Positions 57,714 to 64,000 of a stretch of 64,000 nucleotides of DNA are shown piece after piece. The position numbers and the translations under genes were made by a program. The notes below the pieces were generated by a model that did no database searches, was not told the origin of the DNA, and was given only the letters and a program-made list of their open reading frames with translations. Within the stretch, counting starts at the first letter, position 1. The number at the start of each line of letters is the position of its first letter. Origin of the DNA: Ectopseudomonas composti (GTDB taxonomy: Bacteria; Pseudomonadota; Gammaproteobacteria; Pseudomonadales; Pseudomonadaceae); NCBI RefSeq assembly GCF_900115475.1, contig NZ_FOWP01000006.1, positions 62,001 to 126,000 of the forward strand, given 5' to 3'.

Positions 57714-60461
57714 ATGAAGTACAGCGCTGCAGTGTTCCCGCTTCGCCACTCCCTGATTCTCTCCGCCGCGATTGCCGCCTGCGTCTGGGGCGTAGACAGT
57801 GCCCGGCTGGCGAGTGCGCAAGTGACCTTCACGGGTGACGTGAACCCGCCACCGCCGCCCGGCACTGACTGGGTCGTCGGTGGCGATCTTGTCGTGGGTG
57901 ATGGTGCCGCCGGAACCTTGCTTATCGATGCTGGTGGCACCGTCAGCGGTACCGTAGATGCCTATATCGGCAATTTCGACAGCGGCACGGTGACCGTCCA
58001 GGGAGCGGACGGTGCAGGCAATGCGTCCACCTGGACGATAGACGGTGAGACCTATATCGGCGTCGAGACGGGTAGCACTGGCCGGATGGACATCCTCGAT
58101 GGTGGCGTGGTGAGTAGCGAGGGCGGTGTTTCGGTCGGTCGAGAGGTTGGCAGCACCGGCAACGTCACCGTCTCGGGGGCTGGCTCCTTGTGGGATACCA
58201 GGTCTGCCGCGAATCCCAGTCCCAGCTTTCAGATCGGTGTCGGCGGCATTGGCACGCTGGATATCAATGCTGGCGGCGAGGTGCGCAGCCAGCAGGGATT
58301 GATCGGTGTCATTGCCGATAGTAATGGCCGTGTCACCGTAAACGGTCCTGGATCGAGCTGGGTTCCGGTCGACAATATCTATATCGGTTTCGAGGGCACC
58401 GGCCTTCTGCAGGTCGAGGACGGTGCCGCGGTCAGCACCGCACAGGTCGGTGGTGGGGCCGCGACCCTATACATCGGCTATCGGGATGGCAGTGACGGCA
58501 CCGTGAGCGTGTCGAGCACCACAGGCGATGTTTCGACGCTGAGCGCGAGCGATGATCTGCGCGTGGGTGTCGAGGGCAGCGGCACGATTTCCATCGATGC
58601 TGGCGGCCTGGTGCAGATTGCAGACAACGTGCATATCGCCGACACCGCCACCAGCGACGGAACGCTTCATCTCAATGGCAGCGCCGCCGGGCGCGGGGTG
58701 CTCGAAACTGGGGCGGTGATTGCCGAGCTTGGCGCTGTCGATCTCGATCTCAATGGCGGCATTCTGCGCGCCAACCGCAACGAGAATAATTTCCTGAGAA
58801 ATTTCACGGCGGGGCTGGCCGTGGGTGCGGAGGGCGCCTGGTTCGACAGCAACGGCTACAACATCGGCATTGGCACTGCCTTCTCCGGTACCTCGACCTT
58901 CAACAAACTGGGCGCGGGCACACTGACCCTGACGGGCAACAGCTCGACCTTCATCGGCGACGCTCTGGTACAGGCCGGAACCCTGCAGGTCGACGGCACT
59001 CTTGGCGGCACCATGGATGTGTTGGCCGGGGCGCGTCTTACCGGTATCGGTCAGGTCGGTGTCACCACCAACCGCGGGGTGATCGCACCGGGGCAGCCGG
59101 GCAGCCTGGGTACCCTGACGATTGCCGGAGATTACACGCCGGCGGGCGGGAGCATCGAAATCAGAACCCAACTGGGTGACGACAGCTCACCGACCGACCG
59201 CCTGGTAATCACCGGCGCCACTTCCGGCAGCACGCCTGTCACCGTGATCAACGTCGGCGGTACCGGTGCGCAAACCACCGAAGGGATCAGGATCATCGAG
59301 GTCGGTGGGGCGTCCAACGGCATCTTCACCCTGGCGAGCAGCACGACCTACGAAGGTGACCCGGCGGTGGTGGCCGGCGCCTACGCCTATCGGCTGTATC
59401 AGGGCGGCGTATCCACGCCCCTGGATGGCGACTGGTACCTGCGCTCGGTCATCCAGAACACCTCCGCGCCGCCTGGCACGCCGCTTTACCAGCCGGGCGT
59501 GCCCAGCTACGAGGCCTATCCGCAGATCCTGCTTGGGCTCAATGGTGTGCCGACGCTGTATCAGCGCGTGGGCAATCGTCCGTGGGAGGAGGGCAGTGCA
59601 GTGTCATCGGTCGAGGAGGCCAGTGGTCGTTTCACCACCCCGAGTGGCCTCTGGATACGGGTGGAAGGCGGGCATAATCGCGTCGACCCGCAACGTTCGA
59701 CCTCCGGCAGCGAGTACCGCTACGACATGACCAGGACGCAGGTTGGGCTCGATGCGCTGCTGCTGCAGAACGACGGCGGCAAACTGGTTGGCGGCCTTTC
59801 CCTGCATTACGTCAACGGCAGTGCCGACACCAAGTGGCGCTATGGCGCGGGTGACTATGGCTCTGGCGATATATCCACCGATGGCTATGGCCTCGGCGCC
59901 ACGCTCACCTGGTACGGCAACGACGGCTTCTATGTCGATGGCACGGCGCAGGCGACCTGGTACGACAGTGACCTGTCGGCGCGGCCGGTGCGTGGCCTGG
60001 TCAGCGATAACGATGCGTTCGGCTACGCCTTCTCGCTGGAGAGCGGCAAGCGCTTCACCCTGGATCGAGGCTGGGTGATCACCCCACAGGCTCAGGTGAC
60101 CTACTCGAAGGTGCGCTTCGACAGCTTCAGCGATGTATTTGACGCCTCGGTTCGTCCTGGTCGTGACGACAGCCTGCAAGGGCGCGTGGGCATCAGCCTG
60201 GAGCGTCAGCTCGATGGTACGCGTCTCTACACCGTCGCCAACCTGTACAACGAGTTCCTCGACGGTACCTCGGTGCGTGTCGACGATCAGGTGTTTCGCA
60301 GCCGCGATGACCGTGTGCGGGCAGGCGTCGGCTTCGGTGGTTCGCATGACTGGGACGGCGGCAAGTACTCGCTCTACGGTGAAGGCAACTTCACCCGCAG
60401 CCTGGCCAATAGCGACTCCTACGGTTACGGCGCCACGGTCGGTTTTCGCGTCAGGTGGTGA
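57714..60461 (+). CDS. Classical (type Va) autotransporter with beta-helical passenger (915 aa)
   Basis: An N-terminal signal peptide with a long hydrophilic head (cleavage near RLASAQ-V, residue 36) is followed by a Gly/Thr/Val-rich passenger with recurring units of the type YIG...GSTG/GTLxIxAGG (about 45-460) and an autotransporter-repeat stretch FNKLGAGTLTLTGNSSTF. The linker and a 12-strand barrel span about 640-915 and end FRVRW, the expected aromatic C-terminus. No protease triad seen, so it may be an adhesin or structural passenger. It stands alone between the carboxylate operon and the two-component genes. Confidence 0.88.
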   Translation: MKYSAAVFPLRHSLILSAAIAACVWGVDSARLASAQVTFTGDVNPPPPPGTDWVVGGDLVVGDGAAGTLLIDAGGTVSGTVDAYIGNFDSGTVTVQGADGAGNASTWTIDGETYIGVETGSTGRMDILDGGVVSSEGGVSVGREVGSTGNVTVSGAGSLWDTRSAANPSPSFQIGVGGIGTLDINAGGEVRSQQGLIGVIADSNGRVTVNGPGSSWVPVDNIYIGFEGTGLLQVEDGAAVSTAQVGGGAATLYIGYRDGSDGTVSVSSTTGDVSTLSASDDLRVGVEGSGTISIDAGGLVQIADNVHIADTATSDGTLHLNGSAAGRGVLETGAVIAELGAVDLDLNGGILRANRNENNFLRNFTAGLAVGAEGAWFDSNGYNIGIGTAFSGTSTFNKLGAGTLTLTGNSSTFIGDALVQAGTLQVDGTLGGTMDVLAGARLTGIGQVGVTTNRGVIAPGQPGSLGTLTIAGDYTPAGGSIEIRTQLGDDSSPTDRLVITGATSGSTPVTVINVGGTGAQTTEGIRIIEVGGASNGIFTLASSTTYEGDPAVVAGAYAYRLYQGGVSTPLDGDWYLRSVIQNTSAPPGTPLYQPGVPSYEAYPQILLGLNGVPTLYQRVGNRPWEEGSAVSSVEEASGRFTTPSGLWIRVEGGHNRVDPQRSTSGSEYRYDMTRTQVGLDALLLQNDGGKLVGGLSLHYVNGSADTKWRYGAGDYGSGDISTDGYGLGATLTWYGNDGFYVDGTAQATWYDSDLSARPVRGLVSDNDAFGYAFSLESGKRFTLDRGWVITPQAQVTYSKVRFDSFSDVFDASVRPGRDDSLQGRVGISLERQLDGTRLYTVANLYNEFLDGTSVRVDDQVFRSRDDRVRAGVGFGGSHDWDGGKYSLYGEGNFTRSLANSDSYGYGATVGFRVRW

Positions 60462-60477
60462 GCGCGAGCGGCGATTT

Positions 60478-61548
60478 CTACTCGGGCTTTTGTAGCGGCC
60501 AGCTCAACACGAAGCGGCTGCCTCCGTTCGCTGACGCCTGACAGTACGCCTGCCCGCCATGCGCCTCGGCAATGGCCTTGACCACCGCCAGGCCCAGGCC
60601 GCTACCGCCGCTCTTGCGTGAGCGCGACGGGTCGCCACGGCGAAAGGCCTCGAAGATGTCGGTTGCCAGGGCGCTGTCGATACCGGGGCCGTCGTCTTCC
60701 ACGCTGAGCTGGCAGTCGTCACCTACTCGCTCCAGGCGCACCTTGAGGTTGCCTGGGTCGGCATGGCGCAGGGCGTTTTCCAGCAGCGCCATCAGTGCCT
60801 GGCGGATACGCACGGCATCGCACTCCACCAGCAGCTCGGCGTCCAGTTCCTCGCGCAGGTCGAAGCCCTTTTCCGCCAGGGGCGTGGCGAAGGTCTGCAG
60901 TACGCTGCCCAGTTCATCGGCGAGCCGTACGCTGACCCGCTGCACTTCCAGGTGGCCGCTTTCGTTGAGGCTCAGTACGCGCAGATCCTCGATCAGACGG
61001 CTGAGGCTTTCCACATGGTGCAACAGCCCCTCGAACAGTTCGTTGCTGGGACTGAACACGCCCTCGGCCAGGCCTTGCAGGCGGCCACGCAGGATGGTCA
61101 GCGGGGTGCGCAGTTCGTGGGCGATGGCGGCGTTCCAGAACTCGCGTTCGCGGGTCACGCTCTGCAGACGCTCGGCCATGGCGTTGAAGTCGCGCACCAG
61201 TTGCGCGGTTTCGCCCGTGGCCTGGTCGTCCAGTGGGGCGCGGGCGTCGAGCTTGCCCTCTGCCACTTCACGCAGGCTGTGCGCCACCGCGTTCAAAGGG
61301 GAGATCAGCCGTCTCGACAGGCGTACAGCAACCAGCACCGCCATGCTCAGTGCGGCGATGATGGTGCAGGTGATCCACACCAGTTCCAGCCTTGAGGGCA
61401 CCATGGTATCGGAGATGCTGCCCGGCAGGTAGGTCACGGCGAAGGCGTAGAACAGGTAGGTGCCGAACACCGAGAGGCAGATGATGCCCAGCGCCATCAC
61501 CGCCAGGGACTGGATGATCTGTCGGCGCAGCCCCGGTGTCGGCTTCAT
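60478..61548 (-). CDS. Sensor histidine kinase, BaeS/AdeS-like (356 aa)
   Basis: Two membrane helices (about 10-35 and 52-72) with a short periplasmic loop, HAMP (about 73-130), H-box AIAHELRTPLT (phospho-accepting His near residue 146), N-box LLENALRHAD, and G-boxes DDGPGID and SGGSGLGLAVVK. The gene overlaps the response-regulator gene by 4 bases (ATGA). Divergent from an RND efflux operon, the usual AdeRS/BaeRS arrangement, so it probably controls the pump in response to envelope stress or drugs. Confidence 0.88.
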   Translation of the reverse strand: MKPTPGLRRQIIQSLAVMALGIICLSVFGTYLFYAFAVTYLPGSISDTMVPSRLELVWITCTIIAALSMAVLVAVRLSRRLISPLNAVAHSLREVAEGKLDARAPLDDQATGETAQLVRDFNAMAERLQSVTREREFWNAAIAHELRTPLTILRGRLQGLAEGVFSPSNELFEGLLHHVESLSRLIEDLRVLSLNESGHLEVQRVSVRLADELGSVLQTFATPLAEKGFDLREELDAELLVECDAVRIRQALMALLENALRHADPGNLKVRLERVGDDCQLSVEDDGPGIDSALATDIFEAFRRGDPSRSRKSGGSGLGLAVVKAIAEAHGGQAYCQASANGGSRFVLSWPLQKPE

Positions 61549-62276
61549 GGCTCGACACCGAAGCGATAACCCACTCCCCAGACGCTGGCGGGTACGCCCT
61601 GAATGCCGAGGGCTTCGAGTTTCTTGCGCAGCTTGCTGACGTGGCTGTCAACGGTGCGCTCCAGGGTGTCGCCTTCCGGCAGACAGCTCTCCAGTAGTTC
61701 GGCGCGGCTGAACGCCCGTTTCGGCGCGCGCATCAGGCAGGCCAGCAGCTTGAATTCGGTTAGGGTCAGCTCCAGCGCGTGGGCCTGTCCATCATGAAAA
61801 ACACTGGCCTCATGGTTGTCCAGATCGATCTGGAACGCGCCGACGCGCAGCATCTGCGAGGCGGCGGGGACGCTTGCCCGCGTGCGCCGCAGTACCGCCT
61901 GCACCCGCGCCACCACCTCGGCCGGGTTGAAGGGTTTGACCACGTAGTCGTCGGCGCCCAGGCGAAGCCCCATCAGCTTGTCGATGTCCTGATCGAGCGC
62001 CGTGAGCATGATCACCGGGGTGTCGCCACGGGAGCGAATCTCGCTGAGCACCTTCCAGCCATCGAGCACGGGCATCTGCACGTCAAGCAGCAGATCCGGC
62101 TTGAGTGCCTGATGCAGGTCCAGGGCCTGCTGGCCATCGCTGGCGTGCTGGGTGCGCAGGCCGCTGCGTTGCAGGTAGGCGATGAGGATGTCGGCGATCT
62201 CGGCTTCGTCCTCGGCGATCAGCACCAGTGCCGGAGCGGAGGAGGCGGGGCTGGTGCGTGCGTGGGGCTCGGACAT
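61545..62276 (-). CDS. OmpR-family response regulator, BaeR/AdeR-like (243 aa)
   Basis: Receiver domain with acidic pocket AEDEAEI (about 21-27), phosphorylation site Asp65 in LLLDVQMP, Thr in MLTALD and Lys in DDYVVKPF; the OmpR winged helix follows with ELTLTEFKLLACLM and TVDSHVSKLRKKLE. It has a 15-residue N-terminal extension. Cognate kinase gene follows with a 4-base overlap. It is divergent from the RND adaptor gene across a 161-bp spacer where it probably binds. Confidence 0.88.
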   Translation of the reverse strand: MSEPHARTSPASSAPALVLIAEDEAEIADILIAYLQRSGLRTQHASDGQQALDLHQALKPDLLLDVQMPVLDGWKVLSEIRSRGDTPVIMLTALDQDIDKLMGLRLGADDYVVKPFNPAEVVARVQAVLRRTRASVPAASQMLRVGAFQIDLDNHEASVFHDGQAHALELTLTEFKLLACLMRAPKRAFSRAELLESCLPEGDTLERTVDSHVSKLRKKLEALGIQGVPASVWGVGYRFGVEP

Positions 62277-62437
62277 GGGCAGGCTCGCAGACGGTGGCGC
62301 TGAATGTTATCGCGGCCTCCATGCTTTCTCCACAAAGCCTCGAATCATTCGCAACAGTGCTGCTCCAGACTGCAGCCTCGATCAGCTCCCGGTCGCCATC
62401 AGGTCAGCGGAGCGCAGTGGGCAACGAGGAGTGGGTT

Positions 62438-63592
62438 ATGGGCAGCAAACAGCGGCATCTGGGCATCGTGCTCGCAGGGCTTGCCGTATTGGCGCTGGCA
62501 GGGTGCGATGTGGCGCCAGAGCAAAGCGAAGAGGCCGCGCCAATGCAGGTGTCGGTGCTGACGCTTGAGGCACATGAACTGGCGGTCAGCGAGGATCTGC
62601 CGGCGCGTGTCGCTGCCGTGCGCAGTGCCGAGATTCGTGCGCAGATCGGCGGCATCGTGCAACGCCGCCTGTTCGAGCAGGGCGCCGAGATCCAGGCCGG
62701 TGCCGTGCTGTTCCAGATCAACCCGGCACCGTTCAAAACCGAGGTCGACAGCGCTGCCGCTGCCATGCAGCGTGCCGAGGCGACCCTGGCGCGGGCAAGT
62801 GTGCAGGCCGAGCGTCTGAAACCGCTGGTGCAGGCCGAGGCGGTCAGCCGCCAGGTGTATGACGATGCCGTGGCGCAGCGCGAGCAGGCTGCCGCCGATG
62901 TGGCCCAGGCCCGTGCGACGCTGGCGCGGCGCAAGCTGGATCTGCAATTCGCCAGCGTCGAGGCGCCGATTGCCGGGCGCATCGATCAGGCGCTGGTCAG
63001 CGAAGGGGCGCTGGTGTCGCCCACCGATGCCACGCCCATGGCGCGCATCCAGCAGATCGACCAGGTGTACGTCGATGTGCGTCAGTCCGCTTCGATCCTG
63101 GACACCTTGCGTCAGCAGGCCGGCTCGGCGACACCGGAACTGAGCGTGGACATCCTCGGCAGCGACGGCAAGCCGCTGGGCATGCGCGGGCGCATCCTGT
63201 TCTCCGGCATCGAGGTGGATGCCGGTACCGGCAACGTGCTGCTGCGCGTACTGGTGGATAACCCGCAACGCCGCTTGCTGCCCGGCCTCTACGTGCAGGC
63301 ACGGATTCCCCGCGCGCATTACCCCGCCGCCCTCAGCGTGCCGCAGCAGGCTGTGACCCGTACGGCAGGCCAGGCCAGCGTGTGGGTGGTCGATGCCCAG
63401 GGCCAAGTAGGCCAGGTGCCTGTCGAACTCGGTGAGCTGGTCGAGCGCCGTTACCGCGTGGTGTCCGGGCTCAGTGCCGGGCAGCAGGTGGTGGTCGAGG
63501 GCATCGAACGTCTGAGTCCCGACGCCCAGGTTGCCACGCGCCCCTGGCAGCCCGCCGCCAACGGCGAACGCCTCAGCGCCGTCGCGCGCTGA
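62438..63592 (+). CDS. RND efflux periplasmic adaptor lipoprotein (384 aa)
   Basis: Lipobox VLALAGC with Cys23 as the lipidated residue. The membrane-fusion-protein order follows: beta-barrel and lipoyl halves around a coiled-coil hairpin (RAEATLARASVQAERLKPLV to QAAADVAQARATLARRKLDL) with the lipoyl motif SAEIRAQIGGIVQRRLFEQG and the second half FASVEAPIAGRID. It resembles AcrA/MexA/AdeA. ATG 62438 follows GAGGAGTGGGTT; the 70-codon upstream extension is rejected because it precedes the lipoprotein signal. The RND pump gene follows 16 bp later. Confidence 0.9.
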   Translation: MGSKQRHLGIVLAGLAVLALAGCDVAPEQSEEAAPMQVSVLTLEAHELAVSEDLPARVAAVRSAEIRAQIGGIVQRRLFEQGAEIQAGAVLFQINPAPFKTEVDSAAAAMQRAEATLARASVQAERLKPLVQAEAVSRQVYDDAVAQREQAAADVAQARATLARRKLDLQFASVEAPIAGRIDQALVSEGALVSPTDATPMARIQQIDQVYVDVRQSASILDTLRQQAGSATPELSVDILGSDGKPLGMRGRILFSGIEVDAGTGNVLLRVLVDNPQRRLLPGLYVQARIPRAHYPAALSVPQQAVTRTAGQASVWVVDAQGQVGQVPVELGELVERRYRVVSGLSAGQQVVVEGIERLSPDAQVATRPWQPAANGERLSAVAR

Positions 63593-63608
63593 GTTCGGAG
63601 AGATCGTC

Positions 63609-64000
63609 ATGCCGCAGTTTTTCATCAACCGCCTGGTGTTCGCCTGGGTCATCGCCCTGTTCATCGTGCTGGTTGGCGTCATCGCCATCCCGCAGTTGCC
63701 CATTGCCCGCTATCCGTCAGTGGCGCCGCCCTCGGTAACCCTTTACGCCACCTATCCGGGGGCCACGCCGCAGACCCTCAACGACTCGGTGGTGAGCCTG
63801 ATCGAACGGGAGCTGTCGGGGGTCAAGAACCTGCTGTACTTCGAATCCTCGGTGGATACCTCGGGTACCGCGCAGATCACCGCTACCTTCAAGCCGGGCA
63901 CCGACGCAGAGCTGGCCCAGGTGGACGTGCAGAACCGCATCAAGGCGGTCGAGCCGCGCCTGCCCCAGGCCGTGCGGCAGAACGGTGTGCAGGTGGAGTC
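63609..64000 (+). CDS. RND multidrug efflux permease, HAE1 family, N-terminal part (cut by window edge)
   Basis: Begins MPQFFINRLVFAWVIALFIV, the first membrane helix of AcrB/MexB-type pumps, followed by GVIAIPQLPIARYPSVAPP and YPGATPQTLNDSVVSLIE, the conserved start of the PN1 porter subdomain. 130 codons are visible. Preceded by an adaptor gene and divergent from the two-component pair, so this is a tripartite drug pump; whether an outer-membrane channel gene follows is outside the window. Confidence 0.92.
   Translation, partial: MPQFFINRLVFAWVIALFIVLVGVIAIPQLPIARYPSVAPPSVTLYATYPGATPQTLNDSVVSLIERELSGVKNLLYFESSVDTSGTAQITATFKPGTDAELAQVDVQNRIKAVEPRLPQAVRQNGVQVE

Overview
The window reads as a chromosomal segment of a high-GC Gram-negative gammaproteobacterium, most likely a pseudomonad of the mendocina/oleovorans type (inferred, not searched). 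Grounds: Pseudomonas-style REP palindromes; a gene order (xenB, arsR, ACP phosphodiesterase, universal stress protein, olsA, olsB, acyl-CoA dehydrogenase-like gene, di-iron MBL protein) that I remember as close to one in P. aeruginosa; OprD-type and DUF1302 outer-membrane proteins; and an ato/sco ketone-body locus. I saw no tRNA, rRNA, CRISPR array, complete insertion sequence or prophage.

Layout. 1-1.6 kb: a lysE/argO-type exporter (cut by the window edge) and an ACT-domain gene, divergent from argP. 1.6-17.7 kb: mostly core genes (epimerase, coiled-coil membrane protein, xenB-arsR with a perfect 22-bp operator-like palindrome, acpH, P-type ATPase, tandem Usp, ornithine-lipid genes olsA/olsB, a serine hydrolase, YceI, a PLD-type cardiolipin synthase). 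18-24 kb: DUF1302 + DUF1329 envelope pair with a large MalT/LuxR regulator. 24-29.4 kb: short-chain fatty acid/acetoacetate module (atoE, atoB, scoB, scoA) with a divergent LysR regulator.

29.4-44.6 kb is the most unusual part. A four-gene minus-strand operon encodes an exported alpha/beta hydrolase, a two-partner secretion transporter (TpsB) fused in frame to a complete second outer-membrane porin, a TpsA exoprotein, and an HMW1C-type cytoplasmic N-glycosyltransferase. Divergent from it are a secreted argininosuccinate-lyase-like enzyme with altered active-site motifs and a truncated paralogue of the hydrolase that has lost its catalytic serine. Next come a dicarboxylate-type symporter and a LysR gene, separated and bordered by three copies of a small hairpin-ended mobile element; two of these sit exactly on the neighbouring stop codons.

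44.6-50.8 kb: a MobA-like nucleotidyltransferase, an exported DJ-1/PfpI protein with a small monooxygenase and divergent LysR, an OsmC-YcaO fusion, and another LysR. 51-57.4 kb: a carboxylate catabolic operon (PrpF/GalD-type isomerase, OprD porin, TctC, TctB, TctA, D-2-hydroxyacid dehydrogenase). 57.7-60.5 kb: a classical autotransporter. 60.5-64 kb: an AdeRS/BaeRS-type two-component system divergent from an RND efflux adaptor and the start of its pump, which runs off the window.

Intergenic spaces carry REPs, GTAGGGTG-type hairpins and five copies of the ~140-bp hairpin-ended element.
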